In this document: one piece after another, positions 26,590 to 35,583 of the stretch
Layout: each line of letters starts with the position of its first letter
Position numbering within the stretch: the stretch's first letter is position 1
Assembly (NCBI GenBank): GCA_016721905.1
Contig: JADKHH010000012.1
Coordinates: 56,681-120,680 of the forward strand
Direction: 5' to 3'
DNA from: Candidatus Opimibacter skivensis
GTDB lineage: Bacteria; Bacteroidota; Bacteroidia; Chitinophagales; Saprospiraceae
Length of the DNA stretch: 64,000 nucleotides
Made by a program: the position numbers and the translations under genes
The notes under the pieces: model-generated
The model's database searches: none
What the model was told of the DNA's origin: nothing
What the model saw: the letters and a program-made list of their open reading frames with translations, nothing else

Positions 26590-28332
26590 ATGTACATCCT
26601 TGGCCTCAACGCCTACCACGCCGACTCTTCCGCCGCTCTCCTCAAGGATGGTGTCCTGATCGCTGCTATTGAAGAAGAACGTTTTCGCAGAGTAAAACAC
26701 TGGGCCGGATTCCCTTCAGAAGCAATACGTTTCTGTCTCAGAGATGCAGGTATTACACTGGATCAGGTAGATCACATCGCTATCGGCAGAGACCCGAAAG
26801 CAAAACTGGTGAAGAAAATTCTCTTTGCCGCATCCCATCCACAGATCGGATTAAGTGCCTTGCGCAACCGGCTACTGAATGCAAAGCAAATCGCTTCTCT
26901 TTCCAAAGAGTTCACCAATCACTTCTCATTTGTCAATGAAGAAGATATTAAAGCTAAAATCCATAATGTAGAACACCACCGGGCGCACCTGGCCTCCGCT
27001 TTCTTTGCCTCCTCTTTTGAAGAAGCTGCATTGTTATCTATTGACGGGAGTGGAGATTTTACAACGACGATGCTTGGTGTAGGAAAGGGCACCAACATCG
27101 AAGTGCTGGATTCGATTGATTTTCCGCATTCAATCGGCGTTTTTTATTCAGCTTTTACGCAATACCTCGGCTTTCCTCATTATGGGGATGAATATAAGGT
27201 GATGGGTCTCGCTCCATATGGTAAACCCCTCCATGTCGACAAGCTAAAGGATATCGTTCGGCTCACAAATGATGGGTTGTTCAACCTCAACCTCGCTTAT
27301 TTCAGTGTCACGAGCGGCAATGTAATCTCCTATGGTGATGATCATATCCCAATGGTGAATAAACTCTACACAAATAAATTTGCAGAGCTCTTCGGACCAG
27401 AGCGAAAAAAGAACGAAGAGCTCTCCCAATACCATAAAGACCTGGCGGCCTCGGTACAGGCTTATACAGAACAGATCATTTTTCATTTGTTGCAGAGTCT
27501 TGCAGACAGAACAAAACTTACATCACTTTGCATAGCAGGAGGTGTGGCGCAGAATTCAGTAGCCAATGGAAAAATCACAAGGAATACCCCGTTTACCAAA
27601 GTGTATATCCCCAGTGCAGGACATGATGCCGGCATTTCCATGGGCGCTGCATTGTATGTGCACAATCAGGTATTATCACTTCCACGCATTCCATCGATAC
27701 GCAGTGCTTATACGGGTAGCAGGTATTCAAATGAGGATATTGAACATTTTCTCACAATGGAGGGCGTAAGCTTCAAACGATATGATGATGATGCGTTGTT
27801 TGATATGGTATCGGATGCACTCATCAACGGAAGTGTTGTTGGTTGGTTTAATGGCCGAGCAGAGTTTGGCCCACGCGCTTTAGGTGGCAGGTCAATTCTG
27901 GCAGATCCACGGAGACAGGACGCAAAGGAATTGCTCAATGCTAAAGTGAAACGGCGTGAAAGTTTCCGCCCATTTGCGCCCTCTATCCTGGCCGAACAGG
28001 TTGATGCATTTTTTGAGGTCAACGATAGCGTGCCTTTTATGGAAAAAGTATTTCCAATACGAAAGGATAAGCAACACCTGATACCCGCCGTGACCCACGT
28101 CGATGGTACAGGCCGATTACAATCCGTTGAAAAGGATACCAACCCACGGTATTATAACCTTATCAATGCCTTCTTTAAGAAGACAGGAGTGCCCATCTTG
28201 CTGAACACATCCTTCAACGAGAACGAGCCGATAGTCAATAGTCCAATAGAAGCACTTGATTGTTTCCGACGAACCCACATGGATATGTTGGTGTTGGAGA
28301 ATATAATTGTTGAACGCAATCACCTCGGCTGA
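26590..28332 (+). CDS. NodU/CmcH-family carbamoyltransferase
   Basis: O-carbamoyltransferase of 580 residues. It transfers a carbamoyl group from carbamoyl phosphate, through carbamoyl-AMP, to a hydroxyl of a sugar. Motifs: GLNAYHADSSAALL at the N-terminus, the metal-binding HHRAHLASAFFAS, LSIDGSGDFTT, GGVAQNSVANGKI, and the C-terminal domain FNGRAEFGPRALGGRSILADPR with RESFRPFAPSIL. Length is normal for the family. In this context it most likely decorates the exopolysaccharide. The next gene starts 4 bases downstream. Confidence 0.93.
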   Translation: MYILGLNAYHADSSAALLKDGVLIAAIEEERFRRVKHWAGFPSEAIRFCLRDAGITLDQVDHIAIGRDPKAKLVKKILFAASHPQIGLSALRNRLLNAKQIASLSKEFTNHFSFVNEEDIKAKIHNVEHHRAHLASAFFASSFEEAALLSIDGSGDFTTTMLGVGKGTNIEVLDSIDFPHSIGVFYSAFTQYLGFPHYGDEYKVMGLAPYGKPLHVDKLKDIVRLTNDGLFNLNLAYFSVTSGNVISYGDDHIPMVNKLYTNKFAELFGPERKKNEELSQYHKDLAASVQAYTEQIIFHLLQSLADRTKLTSLCIAGGVAQNSVANGKITRNTPFTKVYIPSAGHDAGISMGAALYVHNQVLSLPRIPSIRSAYTGSRYSNEDIEHFLTMEGVSFKRYDDDALFDMVSDALINGSVVGWFNGRAEFGPRALGGRSILADPRRQDAKELLNAKVKRRESFRPFAPSILAEQVDAFFEVNDSVPFMEKVFPIRKDKQHLIPAVTHVDGTGRLQSVEKDTNPRYYNLINAFFKKTGVPILLNTSFNENEPIVNSPIEALDCFRRTHMDMLVLENIIVERNHLG

Positions 28333-28336
28333 TCAG

Positions 28337-29128
28337 ATGTTTTCTCTTCCACCAGGCCAGCCATATCCTCTTGTCACGATTGTCACCGCGACTTACAATA
28401 GCGAGAAAACCATTCGCGATACCTTAAGCAGTGTGGCATCACAGGACTATCCCCGCATCGAGCACGTCATTGTCGATGGGCTTTCAACAGACAACACCCT
28501 CGCGATCGTTCGCGAGTTTCCTCATGTGTCCCGAATTATTTCTGAAAAGGACAAAGGCATTTATGATGCCATGAATAAAGGTATCAACTCTTCAGCCGGG
28601 GATATAATAGGAATGCTCAACTCAGATGATTTTTATGTGTCAAATGATGTGATCAGCAAGGTCGTAGAGAAGATGATCTCCGCAAAGTCAGATACCTTGT
28701 ATGCCGATCTCGTGTACGTGCATCCGGAACAGACACAGAAAATAGTCAGGACATGGATAGCTGGTAAGTATCAGCAACGAAAATTTCTTTTTGGCTGGAT
28801 GCCTCCGCATCCTACTTTTTTTGTTCGGCGCCATGTGTATGAACATCTTGGTGCCTTCAATATCAGCTTGCGATCAGCAGCAGATTATGAACTCATGTTA
28901 CGATTCCTCCACAAAGGAAAGGTCACGGTGAGTTATCTGCCTCAGGTCATTGTCAGGATGAGAGCAGGGGGTATGAGCAACGCCTCCATCAGTAACCGCA
29001 TCAAGGCCAATCTCGAAGACCGCGAAGCATGGCGTGTCAATCAGTTGCGTCCATATTTTTTTACCACCATCTTGAAACCAATCAGGAAATTGATTCAATT
29101 TGTACGCAAACCTAATACCGTAGTATGA
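28337..29128 (+). CDS. Family 2 glycosyltransferase
   Basis: GT-A enzyme of 263 residues. VTIVTATYNSEKTIRDTLSSVASQDYPRIEHVIVDGLSTDNTLAIV is the classic N-terminus, and LNSDDFY is the DxD-type motif. The start is taken as the ATG at 28337; a TTG at 28307 would overlap the carbamoyltransferase. The stop overlaps the gmd start (ATGA), so the three genes are one transcript. Confidence 0.9.
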   Translation: MFSLPPGQPYPLVTIVTATYNSEKTIRDTLSSVASQDYPRIEHVIVDGLSTDNTLAIVREFPHVSRIISEKDKGIYDAMNKGINSSAGDIIGMLNSDDFYVSNDVISKVVEKMISAKSDTLYADLVYVHPEQTQKIVRTWIAGKYQQRKFLFGWMPPHPTFFVRRHVYEHLGAFNISLRSAADYELMLRFLHKGKVTVSYLPQVIVRMRAGGMSNASISNRIKANLEDREAWRVNQLRPYFFTTILKPIRKLIQFVRKPNTVV

Positions 29129-30261
29129 AGAAAGCATTGATTACAGGGGTCACCGGCCAGGATGGTGCGTACCTCTCTGAATTTTTGCTCAAGAAAGGAT
29201 ACATCGTCCACGGCATCAAGCGGAGAAGTTCACTCTTCAATACCTCACGTATAGATCATCTCTACCAGGATCCCCACGTTGATAACCGCAATTTCATCCT
29301 GCACTACGGAGACCTGACGGATGCTACTAATATCATCCGCATCATCCAGGAAGTCCAACCGGATGAAATCTATAATCTCGGCGCCATGTCCCATGTCAAG
29401 GTGAGTTTCGAAGAACCCGAATATTCTGCCGATGTGGATGGCGTAGGGACCTTGCGGATTCTTGAAGCAGTCAGATTGCTCGGACTTACAGAGAAGACAA
29501 GAATTTATCAAGCTTCTACATCTGAGTTGTATGGCAAAGTCCAGGAGATACCACAAACGGAAAAGACTCCCTTTTATCCACGCTCACCTTATGGTGTAGC
29601 TAAGTTATATGCATACTGGATTACAGTCAATTACCGTGAAGCCTATAATATGTTTGCCTGCAATGGCATCTTGTTTAATCACGAAAGCCCGATGCGTGGT
29701 GAAACATTTGTCACCCGCAAAATCACGCGCGCTGTGGCCAAGATTGCATTGGGGATGCAGGATGTCCTCTATGTGGGCAACCTCGATGCAAAGAGAGACT
29801 GGGGTCATGCGAAAGACTATGTGGAAGTGATGTGGAAAATCCTGCAACATCATACGGCCGAGGACTGGGTCATCGCCACCGGTGTGACCACCTCCGTTCG
29901 TGATTTTATCCGCATGGCCTTTAGTGAAATAGGCATAGAGATTATTTTCAATGGCAACGGTGCCGATGAAACCGGATCCATTGGGTTCATTGATGAAGAT
30001 CTTTATGTCCATGTTACCGGGCAGCCTTGCCATCTCACAGCAGGTAATGTCCTGGTGCGCGTCGACAAAAATTATTACCGACCGACAGAAGTAGACCTGC
30101 TCGTCGGCGATGCCACCAAAGCCAGGGAGAAACTTGATTGGATTCCTAAACATGATGTATCCTCTTTGTGTAAAGAGATGGTGCTTTCCGATATCGGCTT
30201 GTTCCATCGCATCGCCTTACTCAAGCGCGAGGGATTTGATATCACTAACGAATATGAGTAA
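29125..30261 (+). CDS. gmd: GDP-mannose 4,6-dehydratase
   Basis: Converts GDP-D-mannose to GDP-4-keto-6-deoxymannose, the first step to GDP-L-fucose. 378 residues, normal length. Motifs: GVTGQDGAYLSEFLL (NADP-binding), RRSSLFNTSRIDHLY, YNLGAMSHVKVSFE, the catalytic STSELYGKVQE with Tyr/Lys in SPYGVAKLYAYW, and HESPMRGETFVTRKI. It works with fcl (30405) and manC (32946) in the same locus. Translation is coupled to the upstream glycosyltransferase. Confidence 0.96.
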   Translation: MKKALITGVTGQDGAYLSEFLLKKGYIVHGIKRRSSLFNTSRIDHLYQDPHVDNRNFILHYGDLTDATNIIRIIQEVQPDEIYNLGAMSHVKVSFEEPEYSADVDGVGTLRILEAVRLLGLTEKTRIYQASTSELYGKVQEIPQTEKTPFYPRSPYGVAKLYAYWITVNYREAYNMFACNGILFNHESPMRGETFVTRKITRAVAKIALGMQDVLYVGNLDAKRDWGHAKDYVEVMWKILQHHTAEDWVIATGVTTSVRDFIRMAFSEIGIEIIFNGNGADETGSIGFIDEDLYVHVTGQPCHLTAGNVLVRVDKNYYRPTEVDLLVGDATKAREKLDWIPKHDVSSLCKEMVLSDIGLFHRIALLKREGFDITNEYE

Positions 30262-30276
30262 ACTTCCTCATGGGGC

Positions 30277-30356
30277 ATTTTAAGCATTTAGCTTAAAATC
30301 CATATATAGAAACTGTATCCAATAAGGAAATCATTGAAAGGAAGCTTATGGCTTCC
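30277..30356. repeat. P1-P2 paired-palindrome repeat, copy 1
   Basis: First palindrome ATTTTAAGC (30277-30285) / GCTTAAAAT (30291-30299), a ~40-base linker, then second palindrome GGAAGC (30340) / GCTTCC (30356 end). The other copies have G:C in place of one T:A pair of the first palindrome, a change on both arms at once. Confidence 0.8.
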
Positions 30357-30361
30357 AGGTA

Positions 30362-30404
30362 AACTCTCACGCTCTCACGTTCTCACGCTCTCACGCTCTC
30401 ACAA
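30362..30404 (+). repeat. ctctcacg octamer array before fcl
   Basis: About five octamers of ctctcacg or ttctcacg end exactly at the GTG start of fcl. Confidence 0.8.
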
Positions 30405-31337
30405 GTGCATCCATCTTCTAAAATCTACATCGCCGGCCATACCGGCATGGTCGGATCAGCGATCTACCGTAAACTCATAGCGAGTGGGTATACCAATATC
30501 ATCGGCAGATCCTCCGCCGAACTCGACCTGCGGTTCCAGGATCAGGTCATTAGTTTTTTTGAGCGCGAGCGGCCTGCTTATGTATTCCTTGCAGCAGCCA
30601 AAGTCGGCGGGATACTGGCCAACAATCAATATCGCGCAGAGTTCCTGTATGACAACCTGATGATTGAAGCCAATGTCATCCATGCTTCTTTTCTTACAGG
30701 TGTAGAGAAGCTTTTATTCCTCGGTTCTTCCTGCATCTATCCTAAACACGCCCCGCAACCATTGAAAGAAGAATCTTTGCTGACAGGCTTGCTCGAAGAA
30801 ACCAATGAGCCATACGCCATCGCTAAAATAGCCGGCATCAAGTTGTGCGAAGCATACCGCAGTCAGTATGGGTGCAATTTTATTTCCGCGATGCCCACCA
30901 ATCTCTATGGACCAAATGACAATTATGATCTACAGGGCTCACATGTATTGCCTGCATTGATCCGCAAGTTTCATGAAGCAAAGAAAAAAGGAAGTAGTGA
31001 AGTAGTGATGTGGGGCTCAGGCACACCACTTCGTGAGTTTATGCACGTGGATGATCTCGCAGATGCCAGCTTGTTTCTGATGCAGCACTATAACGAAGCA
31101 GGATTTATCAATGTAGGTTCAGGTGATGAGATCTCGATTCTTGAGCTTGCACAAATGATCAAGAAAATAGTAGGTTATGAAGGTGCTATCACACACGATT
31201 CTTCAAAACCGGATGGCACTCCTCGAAAACTTATGGACAATACAAGACTGACACAGCTCGGCTGGAAATCCACCATCACCCTCGAAGACGGCATCCGCAG
31301 TGTCTATGCCCAGTTAGCAAACGAAGAATGGTATTAA
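30405..31337 (+). CDS. fcl: GDP-L-fucose synthase
   Basis: Bifunctional 3,5-epimerase/4-reductase of 310 residues that turns the Gmd product into GDP-L-fucose using NADPH. Motifs: IYIAGHTGMVGSAIYRKL, VFLAAAKVGGILANNQYRAEFLYDNLMIEANVIHAS, LFLGSSCIYPKHAPQP, the catalytic EPYAIAKIAGIKLCEAYRSQYG and MPTNLYGPNDNYDLQGSHVLPALIRKF. The start is GTG directly after the octamer array. With gmd it completes the fucose route. Confidence 0.96.
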   Translation: MHPSSKIYIAGHTGMVGSAIYRKLIASGYTNIIGRSSAELDLRFQDQVISFFERERPAYVFLAAAKVGGILANNQYRAEFLYDNLMIEANVIHASFLTGVEKLLFLGSSCIYPKHAPQPLKEESLLTGLLEETNEPYAIAKIAGIKLCEAYRSQYGCNFISAMPTNLYGPNDNYDLQGSHVLPALIRKFHEAKKKGSSEVVMWGSGTPLREFMHVDDLADASLFLMQHYNEAGFINVGSGDEISILELAQMIKKIVGYEGAITHDSSKPDGTPRKLMDNTRLTQLGWKSTITLEDGIRSVYAQLANEEWY

Positions 31338-31618
31338 GTGAAGAATGAAACGTGAAAAGTGTTCAGTAATCGGTAATCAGTTTTCAGTAATCAGTGTCAC
31401 AGTTGAACCCCACATCAACTAATCAACCCATCAACCATGAAGTACTTTGAGTATGATCTTACTATTAAGAGACAGTTTTTCGTATGACTTCATGGTAAAC
31501 CCATAAGCCTCATAAGCCAATAAGCTTATAAACACATAAACTTATCAACCCATCAACCATTTAACAATTACCAAATAAGCTCTATAAGCCAATAAGCTTA
31601 TAAGCGCCTAATCCCCTC
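31338..31618. repeat. 281-bp gap with polar word arrays
   Basis: 31338-31404 holds G-containing words (agtgaaga, cagtaatcggtaatcag). From 31408 to 31618 the words switch to atcaacNN and ataagcNN types that contain C but little G, with a short unique part near 31438-31495. No gene is seen. Confidence 0.8.
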
Positions 31619-32710
31619 ATGAGAATAGACATCATCGCCGGCGCCCGTCCCAACTTTATGAAGATCGGACCCATCATCAGGCAATTGAAGAAATTCAATG
31701 ATGCTCATCCGGCTGCACCTTTTCAATTCCGACTCATCCATACCGGTCAGCATTATGACCGTAATATGAGTGATAGTTTTTTCGAACAACTCGGCATTCC
31801 AGAACCAGATATCAATCTGGGTGCAGGCTCAGGTACACAGGCCAGCCAGACTGCGCAGATCATGATCGGGTATGAAAAAGCTATCCAGGATTGGAAGCCT
31901 GATACCTGTATCGTGGTAGGAGATGTGACTTCTACCATGGCATGTTCGATCGTAGCAAAGAAGGCCGGTATCAAAGTCGCGCATGTCGAAGCGGGTATAC
32001 GTTCCGGCGACTGGTCGATGCCCGAAGAAATCAACCGTATCGTCACGGATAGCATCACGGATTACTTTTTCACCACATCCGAAGAAGCAAATGCCAATCT
32101 ACTGAAGGCAGGCCATCGGCAAGAACAAATTTACTATGTCGGGAATACGATGATTGATTCACTGCTCGACAATATCGATAAACTCCGGAAGCCTGATTTT
32201 TTTGATACCACATTATCCGGTCATCCTTATATAGTCCTGACCCTACACCGTCCCTCCAATGTAGATGATCCGGAAAAACTGTCAACTTTACTTGACCGCA
32301 TACATGATGCTCTTGGTGATTGCCGTGTCTTATTTCCAATGCACCCACGCACCCGAAAGATATTTGATGCAATTGGAAGAGAGTACAAACAGTTTATTAT
32401 TGTCGAGCCCATGAGCTATCTCGAATTTATGTTTGTCGTAAAGCATGCTACAGGTGTTGTGACAGATTCAGGAGGGATCACGGAAGAAACCACGGTCTTG
32501 AATATTCCCTGCATCACCCTGCGCGATAGTACCGAAAGACCCGAGACCATCCGTCTGGGTACCAACGAACTGGTAGCAGACCACAGTCTCATCAAAGGAT
32601 ACATTGAAAGAATGATCGCCGGCGACTGGAAGCAAGCTCAACCCATCCAATACTGGGATGGCAAGACAGCCGAAAGAATTGTGCAAGCATTGAATAATGT
32701 CAGATCCTAG
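31619..32710 (+). CDS. wecB: UDP-N-acetylglucosamine 2-epimerase (non-hydrolysing)
   Basis: Enzyme of 363 residues that interconverts UDP-GlcNAc and UDP-ManNAc. The N-terminal GARPNFMKIGPIIRQL, HTGQHYDRNMSDSFFEQLGI, VVGDVTSTMACSIVAKKAGIKVAHVEAGIRS and the C-terminal DSGGITEETTVLNIPCITLRDSTERPETI are diagnostic. It supplies an amino-sugar precursor; the dehydrogenase at 12635 could in principle oxidise its product. Confidence 0.93.
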   Translation: MRIDIIAGARPNFMKIGPIIRQLKKFNDAHPAAPFQFRLIHTGQHYDRNMSDSFFEQLGIPEPDINLGAGSGTQASQTAQIMIGYEKAIQDWKPDTCIVVGDVTSTMACSIVAKKAGIKVAHVEAGIRSGDWSMPEEINRIVTDSITDYFFTTSEEANANLLKAGHRQEQIYYVGNTMIDSLLDNIDKLRKPDFFDTTLSGHPYIVLTLHRPSNVDDPEKLSTLLDRIHDALGDCRVLFPMHPRTRKIFDAIGREYKQFIIVEPMSYLEFMFVVKHATGVVTDSGGITEETTVLNIPCITLRDSTERPETIRLGTNELVADHSLIKGYIERMIAGDWKQAQPIQYWDGKTAERIVQALNNVRS

Positions 32711-32945
32711 ACATAGATCTCATATATTATGTTGATAAGTTGATGAGTTGATAAGTTTATTCTGTCGAGCATGTATCAACTTATAAACGCATCAACCAAT
32801 CAACTTAACCTTTCAACCTCTGTGCCCACTTATCAAATCTGTCGGTCCATGGATCAACAAATCAACCCATCAACTCATCAACTTATCAACTCATAAGCCA
32901 ATAAGCTTATAAGCCTATAAGCTCATAAGCCCTTAACCTTTCCAA
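32711..32945. repeat. Inverted octamer arrays around a conserved core
   Basis: 32728-32760 carries gttgataa/gttgatga octamers. 32819-32853 is a core starting TCTGTGCCCACT that also occurs at 12427. The atcaacNN and ataagcNN words that contain C lie on both sides of the core and run on to about 32940. The layout matches the gap at 12284-12634. Confidence 0.85.
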
Positions 32946-34025
32946 ATGACAAACAGCCCCTACATCCTCATCATGGCCGGCGGAGTCGGATCACGCTTCT
33001 GGCCCGCCAGCAGAGAACATCTGCCGAAGCAATTCCTGGATATCACAGGATCCGGCAAAAGCCTGATACGACAGACCGTTGACCGATTCCTGAGCTTCAT
33101 TCCACAGGAGAATATTTTTATTATCACCCACCAGAGCTATGGCGAACTGGTGCACCAGGCTATTCCCGAATTAGAGAAGCACCAGATCATCGAAGAACCC
33201 GCGCGCAATAACACAGCAGCTTCTATTGCATTAGCTTCAATGAAGCTGAGCAAACTCAATCCAGATGCCGTATGCATCGTAGCGCCCGCCGATCATGTGA
33301 TTGAAAACGAGGATGAATTCAAAAGCGTCATCCGAAAAGCTGTGCTGCATGCAGAATATCATGCAAGCATCATTACACTGGGCATTGAACCTACGCGGGC
33401 AGATACCGGATATGGGTATATCGAATTCGACAAAACAGAAATAACAGACATACGGGCCGTAAAATCATTTAGGGAAAAACCAGACAGGGCTACAGCAGAG
33501 CAATATCTCAATCTGGGTTCCTTTGCCTGGAATGCCGGGATATTTGTTTGGAAGCTGTCTGTCATCATTGAAAACTTCAGGATCCATTCACCACAGATTT
33601 ATGATGTGCTTGTCAAGGGTATGCATCTCTATAACACTCCTCAGGAGGTTTCATTTATAGCGGATGAATATCCAAAGACAGAAAAAATATCAGTTGACTA
33701 TGCTATCCTGGAGCGAGCAGAAAACGTATATACGATCCCCTGTGATATCGGCTGGTCTGATCTGGGGACCTGGACATCCCTCTATGATTTTTCCGAAAAG
33801 GATAATGCAAACAACGTCTTTCTTACAAAGCCTGTGCACCTTGATCACGCGAGACACAATCTCATCCTCTCCAAAAATTCAAAGCTTATCGTCATCAAAG
33901 GGCTTGAAGATTTTATAGTGATCGACACAGACGATTGCCTCATGATCTATCCCAAGTCAGAGGAACAATCTATCAAAGCATTGAAGGAAGATCTCAAAGC
34001 AAAAGGACTTGATCAATATCTATAA
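32946..34025 (+). CDS. manC: Mannose-1-phosphate guanylyltransferase
   Basis: Makes GDP-mannose from mannose-1-phosphate and GTP. 359 residues, the short form without a fused phosphomannose isomerase domain. Motifs: ILIMAGGVGSRFWPASREHLPKQFL (nucleotide binding), EPARNNTAASIALA, VAPADHVI, DTGYGYIEFD, FREKPDRATAEQYL and FAWNAGIFVWK. It supplies GDP-mannose for Gmd. No phosphomannomutase is in the window. Confidence 0.95.
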   Translation: MTNSPYILIMAGGVGSRFWPASREHLPKQFLDITGSGKSLIRQTVDRFLSFIPQENIFIITHQSYGELVHQAIPELEKHQIIEEPARNNTAASIALASMKLSKLNPDAVCIVAPADHVIENEDEFKSVIRKAVLHAEYHASIITLGIEPTRADTGYGYIEFDKTEITDIRAVKSFREKPDRATAEQYLNLGSFAWNAGIFVWKLSVIIENFRIHSPQIYDVLVKGMHLYNTPQEVSFIADEYPKTEKISVDYAILERAENVYTIPCDIGWSDLGTWTSLYDFSEKDNANNVFLTKPVHLDHARHNLILSKNSKLIVIKGLEDFIVIDTDDCLMIYPKSEEQSIKALKEDLKAKGLDQYL

Positions 34026-34072
34026 TTGCCAGGCCGAATTATTTAGTTAAGCAATCACGCAAAAACGGCAAA

Positions 34073-34179
34073 GCCATTGCAGGAGTTTGCTCCTGCAATC
34101 ACATTAACACCCAGCCAAATTCCAATGAAGAATCCCATTTTGAATTCTCATTGTTGCAGGAGCAAACTCCTGCAACGGC
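34073..34179. repeat. 107-bp double-hairpin repeat, copy 1
   Basis: Two imperfect palindromes built on GCAGGAGTTTGCTCCTGC (left) and its reverse complement GCAGGAGCAAACTCCTGC (right) lie about 50 bases apart. Outer ends are complementary (GCCATTGCAGG and CCTGCAACGGC). A second copy of the same length is at 60980-61086. Confidence 0.85.
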
Positions 34180-34223
34180 TAAAGCCAATAGGGAATTTAG
34201 GGGCAAAACGGATCTAGCAACAA

Positions 34224-35342
34224 ATGAACCCAAAAAAAATAGCCATCATCGCCAATACCACCTGGAATATTTACAATTTCAGGTTGAACATCATTCGCAA
34301 GCTTATAGCGGAAGGACACGAAGTCATCGTCATGGCTCCGGTGGATAAATTTATTACCTATACAGAGTCCATTCGCGAAGTCACTCATATTCCGATCCGT
34401 CATTTGCATCGCGACAGTGTCAATCCGATACAGGATTTGCGTTTGTTATTTGAATTGATCCATTTGTATAAAAAGCACAAGCCGGACTTGATCCTGCACT
34501 ATACCGTCAAGCCAAATATTTATGGTGGTCTTGCTGCCCGGTTATTGGGCATCCCCTCTGTAGGTGTTATTACCGGCCTCGGATATTCATTGATGCATGA
34601 AGGATGGATCAATGTTATCACACGGTTGCTCTATAAGTTCTTCCTGCCCTTTCACCGCAAGGTTATATTTGAAAACACGGACGATAAAGCGCTGTTTGAG
34701 AAAGCAGGTTTGGTCTCCGCATCTAAGAGTATAGCGATCAAAGGATGTGGGGTAGATACAACCTACTATAGTCCAAACGGTGTTGTACGTAGCCCGGAGA
34801 TCATCACCTTTACCTTTATCGGCAGATTGCTATATGATAAGGGTGTACGTGAGTTTATCGAAGCAGCCCAGTTGGTCAAGAAGCAAAATAAACAAGTGCA
34901 GTTCTGGTTGATCGGAGATCTTGATAAAGAAAATCCTTCTTCTGTCCGCAATGACGATCTTGTCAGATGGATCCGCGATCCGGATATCCATTATCATGGT
35001 GCTACAGACAATATCCGGAAGTTTATCGAGCAATCCGATTGCGTGGTATTACCATCTTACCGCGAAGGTATGCCCCGCGTGATCATGGAAGCCATGGCAA
35101 TGGAGCGCCCTGTCATCACCACAGATACCGCAGGCTGCAGGGAAACTGTAGATGAATCTGTAAGTGGCTACCTGGTACCTGTCAAGGACTCGGCTGCACT
35201 CGCAGAGGCTATGATAAATTTTATAAAGCTTGATCATGCATCCAGGATAGAGATGGGAAAACACGGTCGTGAAAAGGTCCTCAGCGAATTCGATGACCGG
35301 ATCATCGCTGATCAACTATACACCATCCTGATGGAAGTGTAA
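34224..35342 (+). CDS. Family 4 glycosyltransferase
   Basis: GT-B enzyme of 372 residues. KIAIIANTTWNIYNFRLNIIRKLIAEGHEVIVMAPVDK opens the N-terminal fold. KHKPDLILHYTVKPNIYGGLAARLLGIPSVGVITGLGY is typical of WcaI/PglA-like (GalNAc or fucose-adding) enzymes. The donor side has FTFIGRLLYDKGVREFIEAAQLV and the EX7E motif in YREGMPRVIMEAMAMERPVITTDTAGC. The specificity is not resolved by sequence. Confidence 0.88.
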   Translation: MNPKKIAIIANTTWNIYNFRLNIIRKLIAEGHEVIVMAPVDKFITYTESIREVTHIPIRHLHRDSVNPIQDLRLLFELIHLYKKHKPDLILHYTVKPNIYGGLAARLLGIPSVGVITGLGYSLMHEGWINVITRLLYKFFLPFHRKVIFENTDDKALFEKAGLVSASKSIAIKGCGVDTTYYSPNGVVRSPEIITFTFIGRLLYDKGVREFIEAAQLVKKQNKQVQFWLIGDLDKENPSSVRNDDLVRWIRDPDIHYHGATDNIRKFIEQSDCVVLPSYREGMPRVIMEAMAMERPVITTDTAGCRETVDESVSGYLVPVKDSAALAEAMINFIKLDHASRIEMGKHGREKVLSEFDDRIIADQLYTILMEV

Positions 35343-35583
35343 TAAATTTTAGCTGTTCCTTGACCCTTACCCCTTGCTCCTTGCTAACTTCTAACTTCTC
35401 AATACCCATAAGCGTCCACGGCTTGAAAGCCGTGGCAATTCAATTCCTGGCTTGAGAGCCAGGCTTTACGCTCATGTTTTTACTTCACCTCAACCTTATT
35501 TCTTTCCGGTTGGTGAGCGTAGTCGAACCATCATTTTTCACTTTTCATTTTTAACTGCTAGTTGCTAACTTCTCACTGCTAAC
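35343..35583. repeat. 241-bp gap: C-rich words around a three-helix repeat
   Basis: The + strand shows cttgacccttaccccttg and aacttctaac words near 35350-35402, the three-helix repeat copy at 35407-35476, then unique DNA including a 21-bp block (35499-35519) that is the reverse complement of 8438-8458, and finally aactgctag/ctaacttctc words running into the TTG start of the next gene. Confidence 0.8.
35407..35476. repeat. Three-helix repeat, copy 1
   Basis: Outer CATAAGCG/CGCTCATG (one mismatch), helix CCACGGC/GCCGTGG with ttgaaa loop, linker caattcaatt, and helix CCTGGCT/AGCCAGG. Compared with the other copies both inner helices differ by paired changes that keep complementarity. Confidence 0.8.
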
